Shown here: piece after piece, positions 1-9,048 of the stretch
How the letters are laid out: every line of letters starts with the position of its first letter
Position numbering within the stretch: the first letter of the stretch is position 1
Made by a program: the position numbers and the translations under genes
From: an uncultured Clostridium sp.
Lineage (GTDB): Bacteria > Bacillota > Clostridia > TANB77 > CAG-508
Length of the DNA: 56,836 bases
Direction of reading: 5' to 3'
Assembly: GCA_948435735.1 (NCBI GenBank)
Contig: CAOJGX010000004.1
Span: 1 to 56,836 of the forward strand
The notes under the pieces: model-generated
Database searches by the model: none
What the model was told of the DNA's origin: nothing
The model's input: the letters and a program-made list of their open reading frames with translations, nothing else

Positions 1-67
1 CTTTAAGTGGTTGAAAATAAAGAATTATGAAAGTTCAGGGAAAATTGCTGGGTTGTCAAGACACAAC

Positions 68-96
68 TTGACTTTATGTAAAAAATGTGATATAAT
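68..96 (+). promoter_or_regulatory. Sigma-A promoter for the first gene
   Basis: The -35 hexamer TTGACT (68-73) and the perfect -10 TATAAT (91-96) are 17 bases apart. They lie about 30 bases upstream of the start codon at 129, which has a GAGGGAGG ribosome binding site. Confidence 0.8.
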
Positions 97-128
97 TTAT
101 ATAAGTAATATTATGAGGGAGGAATAAT

Positions 129-695
129 ATGGCAATTAATATTAATATAAGTAACCTTAAAATGGATGAAGACACAAAAATTTTAAATGATTTAAAAACG
201 TCTGGAAAAGCTGATATAACTATTGAACAATCATCTACACGTGGCAAATCTCAAATTTTAAATAATGCAACCATTTCAAATGATAGTTCACTAAATATTA
301 GAATTAAAGATTTTGAAATGAGACAAAATGCAAGAACTCTTAATAATCTTAACTTAAAAAATACTGATTTAACTGTAGAATTAGAAAATTTAAGCTTAGA
401 CGAAGATGTAGAATTTATGGATGCCAAAAAAACTTCTACTCATCAACAGGATTCAACTACATTTACAGAAGAAACAACTCCTAAAAAAGACGGCTTCTTT
501 AAAAAACTTTTGAAATCTATATTAAGACAAAAAAACATAAACCAACCTATTAAAGAGACATATACAGAAAATCATACAGATTTTGAAGATATACTTTCTC
601 AAAACGGAAATTTAAAGAATTTAGATACAAAAGTTACCCATAGCACTAAAAATTCTAAAAAAGCAGTAAAACATACTGATAAAACTAGACAATAA
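129..695 (+). CDS. Hypothetical repetitive hydrophilic protein
   Basis: I do not recognise this 188-residue protein. Residues 1 to about 95 are built from loosely repeated segments alternating short beta-like stretches (ISNLKMDED, IRIKDFEMR, VELENLSLDED) with 'ILNDL', 'ILNNA' and 'TLNNL' motifs. That suggests a small repeat fold, such as a solenoid. The C-terminal half is Lys/Thr/Asp rich and looks disordered. There is no signal peptide or membrane segment, so it is probably cytoplasmic. It is a single-gene unit with its own promoter (68-96), a strong ribosome binding site and a terminator immediately after the stop. Its role is unknown. Confidence 0.7.
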   Translation: MAININISNLKMDEDTKILNDLKTSGKADITIEQSSTRGKSQILNNATISNDSSLNIRIKDFEMRQNARTLNNLNLKNTDLTVELENLSLDEDVEFMDAKKTSTHQQDSTTFTEETTPKKDGFFKKLLKSILRQKNINQPIKETYTENHTDFEDILSQNGNLKNLDTKVTHSTKNSKKAVKHTDKTRQ

Positions 696-702
696 TATTG
701 GA

Positions 703-742
703 AAAAAGGAGACAAATTTAACATAAAAAATGTCTCCTTTTT
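703..742 (+). terminator. Rho-independent terminator
   Basis: An 11-bp stem, AAAAGGAGACA with TGTCTCCTTTT, followed by T residues, lies just after the stop codon at 695. The flanking A-run lets it also work for the opposite-strand gene ending at 759. Confidence 0.85.
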
Positions 743-758
743 AAATTTAAATTAAAAA

Positions 759-2078
759 TTAGTTCATCTCAACCACAAACGTCAAAATCGCATGCCCATC
801 CAAATTATCATGAAATGTTCTTCCTTTTAAATTAAGCGTAAATTCTCGGTTAAAATCGTTTCGATTGAATAAAACAACAGCAAGCGAACCGTCTATATTT
901 TTAAAGGCTGTGACCTCAATATCACTCGTAAACTTCGAAATTCCAACTCGTTTTGCTCCCTGTTTTATATATTTGCTAAAATGGCCAATATAGTAATACG
1001 TTAAATTTTTGATATATCCAGTATCATCCGCATTTAACATAATCGGTGCATTACAGAAATTCCTTTTGTGATTTGGTCCTCCTCTATGATCTAACACAAT
1101 ATTCCAATCAATAAATCCATTGACACCAGCATTTAAATCACCCAACATGTCATGTGCATAAATTTCTGCATTTTGCACTTCATCTTCTTTTCTAAAATGA
1201 GAAAACCCTGTGCAACCTTCTGTATGAATGAGTAATTTATCTGGAAACTGATTTCTTGTCAAAGCAATCTCCTCAAAATAATCACCCGAATACCAGTGCA
1301 TTGCCATTCCTGCAACCGATTTTGGTGCTGTTTTATAAATCTCTTTTGCTCTTGAAAATAATCGTTCTTTATTGTGATCCCAGCCTAGAATTTTAGTTTG
1401 TATACCATTTTCTATCAACTTTGGATACAAATACTGTTCCGCAAAATTAGCTTCTTCCTCCGCTGAATATAAGCATGATTCCCAGACTTGCGTGGCATTT
1501 GGCTCATTTTGTATGGTCATATATTGTATGTCAATTCCCCTTTTTTGATATTCTAAAATATACTTCACTAAATATTCCGCATATAACGCATAATTTTTTT
1601 CAAGCAATTTTCCTCCTAAAATTAATATTTTATTACTTTTCATAAATGCTGGAGGCGACCACGGACTTGCTAAAAGTTTGAGCGTTGGCTTTTTATGCAA
1701 AATATTCTTTATCATGGGAAGCAGATATTTCTCATCTGGCTCAATTGAAAATGTATTGATGTCACTATTTTTCAGATAACTATAGGGCGAAAGTGAGAAA
1801 TCACAACTTCCGATTGGAATTCTACAAAAAGAATAATTTAAACCGCTTTCTAGAAAATAATCCTCCAAAATTTGATTTTCCATCAATTGATTGACTTTTT
1901 TTAAATTGTATCCAGAACTTTCTGTTAAAGCACCACCAAAGCCAATTATCTCTTGAAATTCAACGTCTGGATACACATTAATCAGCCCTTTTTCTGTATT
2001 TCCTAACTTTCCACTTAAATTTACTTTACTAGCTTTCCAAAATAAATTTCTTTTGAAATTGGTTTCTATTTTTAACAT
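759..2078 (-). CDS. GH30 family glycosidase (glucosylceramidase-like)
   Basis: A 439-residue glycoside hydrolase family 30 enzyme of the glucosylceramidase/beta-glucosidase or beta-xylosidase type. The family signature IGFGGALTESSG is near the N-terminus. The acid/base Glu sits in IQNEPNA (about residue 192) and the nucleophile Glu in IHTEGCTG (about residue 287), both intact. It ends in a short beta-domain. I see no signal peptide, so it probably acts in the cytoplasm on imported oligosaccharides. The start is the ATG at 2078, because AAGGAG lies 9 bases upstream. A longer reading from a TTG would place that ribosome binding site inside the gene. Exact substrate cannot be read from sequence. 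Confidence 0.9.
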   Translation of the reverse strand: MLKIETNFKRNLFWKASKVNLSGKLGNTEKGLINVYPDVEFQEIIGFGGALTESSGYNLKKVNQLMENQILEDYFLESGLNYSFCRIPIGSCDFSLSPYSYLKNSDINTFSIEPDEKYLLPMIKNILHKKPTLKLLASPWSPPAFMKSNKILILGGKLLEKNYALYAEYLVKYILEYQKRGIDIQYMTIQNEPNATQVWESCLYSAEEEANFAEQYLYPKLIENGIQTKILGWDHNKERLFSRAKEIYKTAPKSVAGMAMHWYSGDYFEEIALTRNQFPDKLLIHTEGCTGFSHFRKEDEVQNAEIYAHDMLGDLNAGVNGFIDWNIVLDHRGGPNHKRNFCNAPIMLNADDTGYIKNLTYYYIGHFSKYIKQGAKRVGISKFTSDIEVTAFKNIDGSLAVVLFNRNDFNREFTLNLKGRTFHDNLDGHAILTFVVEMN

Positions 2079-2102
2079 GTGTACACACTCCTTTAAACAC
2101 AA

Positions 2103-2128
2103 GAGCCCACTTCATCATTAAGTGAGCC
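2103..2128 (-). terminator. Hairpin terminator after the VanW gene
   Basis: On the minus strand GGCTCACTT pairs with AAGTGGGCTC (9 bp with G-U pairs, 7-base loop). It is followed by only a weak U-rich tail (TTGTGTTT), so termination may be partial and the GH30 gene downstream may be co-transcribed. Confidence 0.55.
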
Positions 2129-2132
2129 TTTT

Positions 2133-3707
2133 TTACTTATACAAATCTCTTGACAAAAATTCTCGTTTTACTTCCACCCCATTTTGGCGATACACCTTAT
2201 ACGCCTGATAAATCGTATAGGCACCTTTCACACCAACACGTTGCGATTCAATACTGATTTCATATTCTTCATTTGATTTTATCCCATAAACATTAGCTGT
2301 TATCACTCCATTTTGTACACTCATTTCTATTTTAATTGGATATTCTCGACTATTTTTAAACTGAAAATCATACCTTCCCCATACAACTGTTGCATCTTTT
2401 CCACCCGGTAGATAGGAAGTCAATTTAGAATGATTGTGCCTATCCGTTACCTCCAAATTGGCTGCTACAACTGCATCATACAAAGTTGAAGACACTTGAC
2501 AGATGCCACCTGCTAACCCATCTTCTACTTGCCCGTTGACAAAAATAGCCGCATTTTTGTATCCTTCTGCAATCGTTCGCTCTCCAACTACTTTGTTAAA
2601 TGAGAACGTTTCTCCCGGCATGATAACGGTTCCACTTATTTTTTGAGAAGCTAGAATTAAATTCGTTGTACGATTTGGGTTATTCACATAATTGGTACTA
2701 AATGTGGATAACAGGTCTGGAAAAATATTCAAATCTTTTACAAAAATATTGGGGTTTGTAAAGTTTAAGTCTACTATGTATGCTTCTGTTTTCGGAATAT
2801 TATTTATTTTCTCTTGGGCACTTTGCACATCAAAATCTACACCAATTACCTGTTCATGGATCGTTATCGGATTTTCCGTATAATACGCATCTTGTGGCTG
2901 TTTATAAACTTGTTTATGGATTGCTTGCAAATCAATTTCTTTTGGTAATGTATGAAACGTTGGAATTTCAATTTCTTCTGCAAATTTTCTTTCTTTAAAG
3001 TTAGCTATTATTCTATTTTTTAATTCATCACGATTTAATTCTACACCACTTTTTCCTCGATTAATAACCAATTTATCATTTTCTATCTCATAACTATATT
3101 CTTGTACTTTATCTGGTAATTGCTCCGCCATTTTTTCAATACACTGATTGAGTGCTTCATGATTATAGTGCAATTCTGAATTGATATTAATGGTATGATT
3201 TATAATTCTAGCATAATCCCACAAATCTTTGACAACATTTTGCGTTCTACCAATGGAATAGGCTTCTTCTACCGCTGTTTCAATATCAAAGTCTACTTCT
3301 AAATCTTTTAAATAAATCGCATATAAATTATTTTTATATCTTAAAATAAGTTGCTCTGGCATATCCATCTCTAGCTGGGTTTTGACATTACTTAAAGCTT
3401 CTGTATCCGTCAAATCCGACACATTCACACCATTGACAAAAACGCCTTTTTGAATTAAACCATTTTGCAGATGTGACACATAAAAAATACTTGTAGCAAC
3501 AAGAATCATCAATAAAATATAGGCAATTGATATTGTTCCAAGTAATGCCAAACTCATTGTTTTAACAACTTTTTTAAAAACCTTTTTATGGCAGATGTTT
3601 GCCAAACTCATTTTCTTTTTTTCAACAACAACTAGACTTGTTTCTTGTTTTTTCACAGGTATTAAACTTGTATTTTTCTTCTTTTTAATCTTCGCTTTTT
3701 TTGACAT
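2133..3707 (-). CDS. VanW family protein, membrane-anchored
   Basis: A 524-residue protein with a very basic N-terminus, one membrane segment (about residues 50-75), then an extracytoplasmic part. Residues about 80-330 resemble the peptidoglycan-binding-like repeats (PG_binding_4) found before VanW domains. The VanW domain follows with MPGETFSFN, GGICQVSSTLYDA and RHNHS motifs. Family members are cell-surface proteins of unclear biochemical role that often accompany vancomycin-resistance or spore/cortex wall genes. No vanA-type ligase is present, so resistance should not be inferred. The ATG at 3707 has AGAAGGA about 10 bases upstream. Confidence 0.88.
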   Translation of the reverse strand: MSKKAKIKKKKNTSLIPVKKQETSLVVVEKKKMSLANICHKKVFKKVVKTMSLALLGTISIAYILLMILVATSIFYVSHLQNGLIQKGVFVNGVNVSDLTDTEALSNVKTQLEMDMPEQLILRYKNNLYAIYLKDLEVDFDIETAVEEAYSIGRTQNVVKDLWDYARIINHTININSELHYNHEALNQCIEKMAEQLPDKVQEYSYEIENDKLVINRGKSGVELNRDELKNRIIANFKERKFAEEIEIPTFHTLPKEIDLQAIHKQVYKQPQDAYYTENPITIHEQVIGVDFDVQSAQEKINNIPKTEAYIVDLNFTNPNIFVKDLNIFPDLLSTFSTNYVNNPNRTTNLILASQKISGTVIMPGETFSFNKVVGERTIAEGYKNAAIFVNGQVEDGLAGGICQVSSTLYDAVVAANLEVTDRHNHSKLTSYLPGGKDATVVWGRYDFQFKNSREYPIKIEMSVQNGVITANVYGIKSNEEYEISIESQRVGVKGAYTIYQAYKVYRQNGVEVKREFLSRDLYK

Positions 3708-3848
3708 ATTTCAAACATCCTTCTTCTGCTATTTAATCTTCTCCATCCTTTGTTTCTTACAAATTTATCCCGTATTTATATTTATTATATGATTGATGTA
3801 CTTGTACTTATGTGAAATATTTTGTTTTTTTGCCTTTAACTTAAAAGC

Positions 3849-4169
3849 CTAAGCAACCTTAATTCCTGTATCAATTATCTCTTTTATAAAATAATCATTT
3901 ACTTCATCATAATCTTTTTTTCTGATTGGATGTGGCTCTATTCTAGCATCAATTTCCCAAGTTAATCCCATTAAATCTGCCATAATATCAATTAAATCTT
4001 CAAAATCTTCTGAAACTATCGCTATATCAATATCACTTTCTGTACACTCATTCCCTTTTGCATAAGAACCAAATAATATGACGGTACTAATATTATAATG
4101 CTTTTTTATCTCAGCAACATATTTATTAATTGATTTCAATATATCTAAGTCAATTGTTCTTTCAACCAC
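3849..4169 (-). CDS. MNT-type nucleotidyltransferase (MntA-like)
   Basis: A 106-residue minimal nucleotidyltransferase. The hallmark GSx10DxD is intact in GSYAKGNECTESDID. It starts at a GTG (4169) with AAGGAGG 7 bases upstream, and its first 25 bases overlap the end of the HEPN gene, so the two are translationally coupled. In characterised MNT/HEPN pairs the MNT protein neutralises the HEPN partner by AMPylation. Whether this pair does so is an inference from gene order. Other minimal nucleotidyltransferases have unknown targets. Confidence 0.85.
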   Translation of the reverse strand: MVERTIDLDILKSINKYVAEIKKHYNISTVILFGSYAKGNECTESDIDIAIVSEDFEDLIDIMADLMGLTWEIDARIEPHPIRKKDYDEVNDYFIKEIIDTGIKVA

Positions 4170-4540
4170 ACTCGAACCTCCTTAATGTTTTCTATTTGTT
4201 TTGTTGTGTATTCAAAAGTACACTTATTTGAAAATTCCTTTTTATAATCATCATATCTAGCACTTATATTAAATGTATTAATTACTTTAATCTTATTTTT
4301 CATTTCATCTGGAACCTGTAAATCTGCTTTTTGCGAAAGTAAAATTAAATTATGTACTTTAGGTGCAATAGGATTATCAACATATTTTTTAGCATATAAA
4401 GCTTTCAGCAATTTCTCGATTACTAAATGGCCTACAAACAAACTCCAACTATACTTTTTAGAATTATATAATACTTTCATCGTATCATAATCCTCTTCGG
4501 AACTTTCAATCCAATAATTTAATAATTCTATATTGGTCAT
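4145..4540 (-). CDS. HEPN domain protein
   Basis: A 131-residue all-alpha HEPN protein, recognised by the FVGHLVIEKLLKALYA helix followed by VHNLILL and a later ISARYDD segment. It is the first gene of the pair with the MNT gene. The toxin-type HEPN ribonuclease signature Rx4-6H is not obvious, and the ARYDD form is typical of the non-nucleolytic or poorly characterised HEPN branch. Toxin activity is therefore uncertain. The start at 4540 is chosen because AAGGAG lies 8 bases upstream. The longer open frame has no ribosome binding site. Confidence 0.8.
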   Translation of the reverse strand: MTNIELLNYWIESSEEDYDTMKVLYNSKKYSWSLFVGHLVIEKLLKALYAKKYVDNPIAPKVHNLILLSQKADLQVPDEMKNKIKVINTFNISARYDDYKKEFSNKCTFEYTTKQIENIKEVRVWLKEQLT

Positions 4541-4597
4541 TCTTACTCTCCTTTTTTCTATTATAACACATTTTATCAAAATATACTAGAACGATTT

Positions 4598-5611
4598 TTA
4601 TCTAAAAAAAGTTTTTACCTCACCTTCCCCATTTTCGCAACTAACGTCTATTATACTACCATTTACTATCGGCATTTGCGGCGGAATATGACCAATATCT
4701 GCGTCTAGAATAATCGGAATATTCAACTCTCCAATCGCATCTCGAATTGCTATTTCAAAAGACATTTCATAATCTTCACGAATTAGAAAAGGTCTTCCAA
4801 AAATAATTCCTTTACAATGTTCAAAATAGCCAGCATTTTTCATTTGCCATAAATGACAAAGTAGTTGTGGCGTTGACATTTCAAAAACGTCAAAAAACCA
4901 TACAATTCCATCTTCTTGATAGTTACAGATGTAGTCTTTTACTTTATCATATTTCGTACCAATTAAATTAATAATAACATCAAAGCAACCTCCAATACAC
5001 CTACCAGAAAAATGAAGCTTCTTTTCTCCTTTTAAATTCTTCCAAAACCCCTCTTTTGTCAAGTTATAGACCTCAAAAATTCCTCTTTCTTCCTCTTTGG
5101 GTTCATATCTCCCAAAGCTTTTTTGTATGATTTCTTCACCTTCCATTAGTTTGATTGAATTTGTCAAGTTAGGGAAAAGTTCTCTCATGCCGTAGTCTCT
5201 AATGTTTTCTCCATAAATTGTAGCAATATCCAAATTTGTTGTGAACACAAAACCTAGATTGGTTATATCTGAAAAACCTTGCAACCACTTTGGTTTAGAA
5301 CTTCTTAATTGATTAAAGTCTAGATAATCTAACACCTCACAGCAAAAATCTCCACCTTTCGCACAAATAATGCTTGATACCTTTTCATTTTCCCACATTT
5401 TCATAAACTGCTTCGCACGTTCTTTAGCTGATGAACTTCTGCCATTTTTGTCTGTTCTAACATTTCCTGTTTCCCAAAATTCAAATCCCATCTTTTTTAT
5501 ATTTTGGATGGCATTATCATATTCTTTTATTTGCTCTTCTTTGCAAAATCCCATTGATGGAGCTGTAACAGCAATTGTATCACCTTTTTTGATAAATGTT
5601 GGATAGTTCAT
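4598..5611 (-). CDS. LD-carboxypeptidase, peptidase S66 (MccF-like)
   Basis: A 337-residue member of peptidase family S66, which includes LD-carboxypeptidase A (removes the terminal D-Ala from muropeptide tetrapeptides) and MccF (cleaves microcin C). The N-terminal KGDTIAVTAPS start, the nucleophile serine in GFSDIT (about residue 112), and C-terminal ILDADIGHIPP with its catalytic His are all visible. There is no signal peptide, so it acts in the cytoplasm. AGGAGG lies 6 bases before the ATG. Peptidoglycan recycling is the usual role. Detoxification of peptide-nucleotide antibiotics is the alternative. Confidence 0.9.
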   Translation of the reverse strand: MNYPTFIKKGDTIAVTAPSMGFCKEEQIKEYDNAIQNIKKMGFEFWETGNVRTDKNGRSSSAKERAKQFMKMWENEKVSSIICAKGGDFCCEVLDYLDFNQLRSSKPKWLQGFSDITNLGFVFTTNLDIATIYGENIRDYGMRELFPNLTNSIKLMEGEEIIQKSFGRYEPKEEERGIFEVYNLTKEGFWKNLKGEKKLHFSGRCIGGCFDVIINLIGTKYDKVKDYICNYQEDGIVWFFDVFEMSTPQLLCHLWQMKNAGYFEHCKGIIFGRPFLIREDYEMSFEIAIRDAIGELNIPIILDADIGHIPPQMPIVNGSIIDVSCENGEGEVKTFFR

Positions 5612-5636
5612 ATTTGACCTCCTATTTGTTTTTATG

Positions 5637-5664
5637 ATTATATCATTTTTTTGAAAAATAGCAA
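5637..5664 (-). promoter_or_regulatory. Promoter for the S66 carboxypeptidase gene
   Basis: On the minus strand a TATAAT -10 (5642-5637) is preceded 16 bases upstream by TTGCTA (5664-5659). It lies immediately downstream of the patatin gene's terminator. Confidence 0.6.
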
Positions 5665-5702
5665 GAAAAAACTGTTCCTATAAATTTCATAAGAACAGCT
5701 TT
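5665..5702 (-). terminator. Terminator of the patatin-like gene
   Basis: On the minus strand AAGCTGTTCTTAT pairs with ATAGGAACAGTTT around a short loop, followed by a U-run. It sits just after the stop codon at 5714. Confidence 0.75.
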
Positions 5703-5713
5703 TCTATGCTCTG

Positions 5714-6424
5714 TTAAGCAAATTTACCTAAATAAAAACTTTTTGCTTCTTCCATGTACAGTTTTCCGCCTGCAAATAAAGCATATATATCAACTTCATC
5801 ACCAAAAACTCCACATTCAATCCTTGGCCTAAATAAACAATCAGCCTTTTTCTCTTGCGCCCACCTCCGCCTATTCCAAGCAGTATCTTTCCAACTTTCA
5901 GAATTCTCATAGGAAAAGACAAAATTTTTAGCACCTTCTTTTAGTGGTGGATTTAGCAAAATCCCTCCATCTAAAACAAACGCTTTTTTTCCTTCCAATC
6001 GCACAAAAGCTGGTAGAAATAAGCCAGGCAACGTGGCTGAGAGAGCAACAACTTGCCCTACTGTTAAATTTTCTGCATTATCCCGTGTGATAATACATGG
6101 AAAATGATTTCTCAATGGCGTAATTGATACACTACATTCTTTTGGTAAGTCTTTAAATAAAACTTTGCCTAAAAATTCATCAACTTCTTTTTGAATTCTT
6201 TTGCGTCCTATCATAGGTTTGCAAAATTTCTTCACATTACTCATTAAGAAGTCCCGTATTTCTATAGGGTTCTTTCCTGCTGCTAAATAAGCTGCTATTA
6301 CAGCACCTATGCTAGCACCCGAAAATCCCTGAAACTCAATATCAGTACAAAGTTCAGCATATCCGCCCAATCCTTCTACTGATGCTACTCCTCCACCTAC
6401 AAAAGCAGCATTCCACTCTTGCAT
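5714..6424 (-). CDS. Patatin-like phospholipase
   Basis: A 236-residue patatin-fold lipid acyl hydrolase. The glycine-rich oxyanion loop FVGGGVASVEG (residues 8-18), the nucleophile elbow GASIG (Ser38) and the DGG catalytic Asp (Asp152) are all present, giving a complete Ser-Asp dyad. There is no secretion signal. It has its own promoter and terminator. Codon 186 is CGG (5869-5867), in the local run AGG CGG AGG. The zero frame continues sensibly (RPRIECGVFGDEVD) to the stop, so here CGG must be read as an amino acid, probably Arg. This contrasts with the five CGG frameshift sites elsewhere. The gene is somewhat richer in G than its neighbours. Confidence 0.85.
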   Translation of the reverse strand: MQEWNAAFVGGGVASVEGLGGYAELCTDIEFQGFSGASIGAVIAAYLAAGKNPIEIRDFLMSNVKKFCKPMIGRKRIQKEVDEFLGKVLFKDLPKECSVSITPLRNHFPCIITRDNAENLTVGQVVALSATLPGLFLPAFVRLEGKKAFVLDGGILLNPPLKEGAKNFVFSYENSESWKDTAWNRRRWAQEKKADCLFRPRIECGVFGDEVDIYALFAGGKLYMEEAKSFYLGKFA

Positions 6425-6471
6425 AAAATCACCCTTTCTAAATATTGAATATACAATAGTTATCCATTTTA

Positions 6472-6500
6472 ATTATACTATATTTTATGTAAAATGTCAA
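6472..6500 (-). promoter_or_regulatory. Consensus promoter of the patatin-like gene
   Basis: On the minus strand TTGACA (6500-6495), a 17-base spacer and TATAAT (6477-6472) form a perfect sigma-A promoter about 50 bases upstream of the start codon. Confidence 0.85.
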
Positions 6501-6540
6501 TTTTCTAACTTAGCAACTTTCTGTTTTATTAAAATTTCCA

Positions 6541-6580
6541 AAAAAAGAAACAGCCATTACTACATTAGTAGTATATGGCT
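6541..6580 (-). terminator. Terminator of the second sigma factor gene
   Basis: On the minus strand AGCCATATACTAC pairs with GTAGTAATGGCT around a short loop, followed by a U-rich tail. It lies 10 bases after the stop codon at 6589. Confidence 0.85.
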
Positions 6581-6588
6581 ATTCCCCA

Positions 6589-7482
6589 TTACAGAAAATC
6601 CTCTAAATATTTTTTATTTTTCCGTAAATTCCTCAGAGCTCTTTTTTCAGCCAGCCGAACATTTTCACGAGTAACTCCCAATATTTTCGCAACTTGTTCT
6701 AAAGTGAGTTGTCTTCCATCTTCTAGACCATATCTCAATTTTATAACTTCAGCTTGACGTGATGTGAGCGTATTTACAAGTTGTTCCAACCTTTCTTTCA
6801 ATAAATTATTAACAGCCCTCTTTTCAGGATTAACTGAATCATCATCTGAAATTAAATCTAACAACTCGCTTGTCTTCTCATTTCCAACTAGCACATCTAA
6901 TGATATCGAGTCCTTCACCTTGCTTTGCATATATTTAATCTTGTCAACAGGAAGATTCATCTCTTGGGCAATTTCCTCGGGAGTCGCTTCTCTTTGCAAT
7001 GTCCAGAATAAATTTTGAGATATCCTTATCATCTTTCTCATTACTACAAGAGTCGTTCGCGGTATTCTCATTGTTCTCGCTTGATCCGCTATCGCTCCTC
7101 TAATGGCTTGCTTAATCCACTCAGTAGCATATGTACTAAGTTTACAACCTCTTGAAGGATCAAATTTTTCAACTGCTTTAATGAGTCCCAAATTACCTTC
7201 TTGTATTAAATCTAATAATAACATTCCTCTTCCTAAATACCCTTTAGCAATACTAACAACTAATCTCAAGTTCGACTCTACCAATTTTTGTTTTGCTTCT
7301 TTATCATCTTTTAAGACTTTTCTAGCTAATTCAAGTTCTTCTTCAGAAGATAATAAAGGAATTTGGCCAATTTCATATAAATACCTCTGTACGATATTAA
7401 CATGAAAAGAATCCTCACTTTTCTCCTCTTTAATTTCTAGTAGATTTATTCTCCGTTCTTCCTCTAATAATTTTTCCATCAT
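6589..7482 (-). CDS. Second group-1/2-like sigma-70 factor
   Basis: A 297-residue sigma-70 factor closely related to the adjacent RpoD but lacking region 1.1. It has region 1.2 ([19 protein letters not shown]), 2 ([34 protein letters not shown]), 3 and 4 ([33 protein letters not shown]). Promoter-contacting residues differ from RpoD. The first Trp of the melting pair in YATWWIRQ is Glu (YATEWIKQ), Thr and Arg after AI become Arg-Gly, and the -35 helix RERIRQIE becomes RENVRLAE. It therefore probably reads an altered promoter. Start ATG 7482 follows AAAGGA. It carries three in-frame CGG codons (7455, 6657, 6624, all at positions expected to be Arg), more than any other gene here. Confidence 0.9.
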   Translation of the reverse strand: MMEKLLEEERRINLLEIKEEKSEDSFHVNIVQRYLYEIGQIPLLSSEEELELARKVLKDDKEAKQKLVESNLRLVVSIAKGYLGRGMLLLDLIQEGNLGLIKAVEKFDPSRGCKLSTYATEWIKQAIRGAIADQARTMRIPRTTLVVMRKMIRISQNLFWTLQREATPEEIAQEMNLPVDKIKYMQSKVKDSISLDVLVGNEKTSELLDLISDDDSVNPEKRAVNNLLKERLEQLVNTLTSRQAEVIKLRYGLEDGRQLTLEQVAKILGVTRENVRLAEKRALRNLRKNKKYLEDFL

Positions 7483-7534
7483 CTTCTCTTTCTTCCTTTC
7501 TTTTTTCTGAATACTGACTATACAGTTTGTGTTT

Positions 7535-7563
7535 ATTATATCATAATTTACATAAAATGTCAA
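7535..7563 (-). promoter_or_regulatory. Consensus promoter of the second sigma factor
   Basis: On the minus strand TTGACA (7563-7558), a 17-base spacer and TATAAT (7540-7535) form a perfect sigma-A promoter, so this sigma gene is itself expressed by the housekeeping holoenzyme. Confidence 0.85.
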
Positions 7564-7604
7564 TATTTTTTCTCAATCAAATTATAACCTAGCTGACTTC
7601 GCTA

Positions 7605-7636
7605 CAAAAAAAGACTTACTAAACAGCAAGTCTTTT
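7605..7636 (-). terminator. Terminator of the dnaG-rpoD operon
   Basis: On the minus strand AAAGACTT and AAGTCTTT form the stem around a 10-base loop, followed by seven U. It directly follows the rpoD stop codon region. Confidence 0.85.
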
Positions 7637-7639
7637 CAT

Positions 7640-9037
7640 CTAATTCATATAATCCTTCAATCTCTTACTTCTACTTGGATGTCTTAATTTTCTCAAAGCC
7701 TTTGCTTCAATTTGTCTAATTCTTTCACGTGTTACCTCAAATTCTCTGCCAACTTCTTCTAAGGTACGAGCCTTTCCATCCTCTAAGCCAAATCTTAATT
7801 TTAAAACTTTGGCTTCACGTGGTGTTAACGTACTCATAACTTCTTCTAATTGCTCTTTTAATAATGTATATGCTGCAGCATCATGTGGAGCAGGAGAATC
7901 GTCATCTTCGATAAAATCTCCTAAATGGCTGTCATCTTCTTCACCAATTGGCGTTTCTAGTGATACTGGATCTTGTGCAATTTTTTGTATTTCCATAACT
8001 CTTTCTACAGAAATCTCCATTTCACCAGCAATTTCTTCTGGCGTTGGCTCTCTTCCTAAAATTTGAAGTAAGTGTCTTGAAGTTCTAATCAATTTATTAA
8101 TGGTTTCAACCATGTGAACTGGAATTCTAATGGTTCTTGCTTGGTCTGCAATTGCTCTTGTAATGGCTTGCCTAATCCACCAGGTAGCATACGTACTAAA
8201 TTTATAACCTTTTGAATAATCGAATTTTTCAACTGCTTTGATGAGACCCATGTTACCTTCTTGGATTAAATCTAAAAATAACATTCCTCTTCCCACATAC
8301 TTTTTAGCAATACTGACAACTAATCTCAAGTTCGACTCTGCTAATTTTTGTTTTGCTTCTTCATCATTTTCTAAAACTTTTTTCGCTAGTTCAAGTTCTT
8401 CTTCAAAAGATAATAAATGTATTTTTCCAATTTCTCTTAAATACATTCTGACAGGGTCATCCACATTGACACCATCGAAATTGGCTAAATCGACGTCTTC
8501 TAATTTGACTTCTTCAACATCTTTTAAATCGTCTTCGTCTGGTTCTAACAAGTCCTCGTCTTTGGAAATGCTAACACCTAATTCTTCAAATGTATCAAAT
8601 ACTTTGTCAAGTTGCTCTGGATTTACCTCACCTAGCTGAGTGGCTAATTCTCCATAAGTGATATTTCCTTTCTCTTTTGCCTTATTCAAAATGCTTAATA
8701 TTTTTTCTTTGTCTTTATCTAATTCCTCATTTTGCTCTTCTTTATCAACTTGTACTTCATCTGCAATTTCTTGGTCAAGAACTTCTTTTTTTTCTTCTTT
8801 ATTTTTCTTAGCTTTTGTTTCTGTTTTCTTAGGGGATTTTTTTCCAGATTTTTCTGTTGTTTCTTTTTGGTTTTTAGATGTGTCTTTTGTAGTTTTAGCT
8901 TTTGTTTCTTCTGTTTTTTTCTTTGCTTTGGTCTCTATTTTCTTCTCTGTTACCTTTTTTGCTTCTTTCTTTGGCATTTTTTCTACTTTTTTTGTTTTCT
9001 CTTTTTTTTCTATTTCATCTTTATCAGACTTTTTCAT
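7640..9037 (-). CDS. rpoD: Primary sigma factor RpoD (SigA)
   Basis: The 465-residue housekeeping sigma factor. An unusual Lys/Glu/Thr-rich disordered N-terminal extension (residues 1 to about 105) precedes region 1.1 ([20 protein letters not shown]). Regions 1.2, 2 ([20 protein letters not shown]), 3 and 4 ([20 protein letters not shown]) are textbook. It lies 11 bases downstream of dnaG, the classic macromolecular-synthesis arrangement, with AAAGGGGG before the ATG. It contains no CGG codon. The basic extension is longer than in Bacillus SigA (about 370 residues) but similar extensions occur in Clostridia. Confidence 0.97.
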   Translation of the reverse strand: MKKSDKDEIEKKEKTKKVEKMPKKEAKKVTEKKIETKAKKKTEETKAKTTKDTSKNQKETTEKSGKKSPKKTETKAKKNKEEKKEVLDQEIADEVQVDKEEQNEELDKDKEKILSILNKAKEKGNITYGELATQLGEVNPEQLDKVFDTFEELGVSISKDEDLLEPDEDDLKDVEEVKLEDVDLANFDGVNVDDPVRMYLREIGKIHLLSFEEELELAKKVLENDEEAKQKLAESNLRLVVSIAKKYVGRGMLFLDLIQEGNMGLIKAVEKFDYSKGYKFSTYATWWIRQAITRAIADQARTIRIPVHMVETINKLIRTSRHLLQILGREPTPEEIAGEMEISVERVMEIQKIAQDPVSLETPIGEEDDSHLGDFIEDDDSPAPHDAAAYTLLKEQLEEVMSTLTPREAKVLKLRFGLEDGKARTLEEVGREFEVTRERIRQIEAKALRKLRHPSRSKRLKDYMN

Positions 9038-9048
9038 ATTATCCCCCT

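Noticed and set aside
2133-3707. Vancomycin resistance from the VanW gene
   Set aside because: VanW-domain proteins are widespread without vanHAX; none of those genes is present here.
3849-4540. Confident toxin-antitoxin call for the HEPN/MNT pair
   Set aside because: Gene order and overlap fit, but the HEPN ribonuclease motif is not clearly present, so only the domain assignment is kept.
5867-5869. CGG in the patatin gene as a sixth frameshift site
   Set aside because: The zero frame continues with protein-like sequence to a normal stop, while the +1 frame gives a low-complexity Gly/Arg/Lys stretch and then an unrelated peptide.
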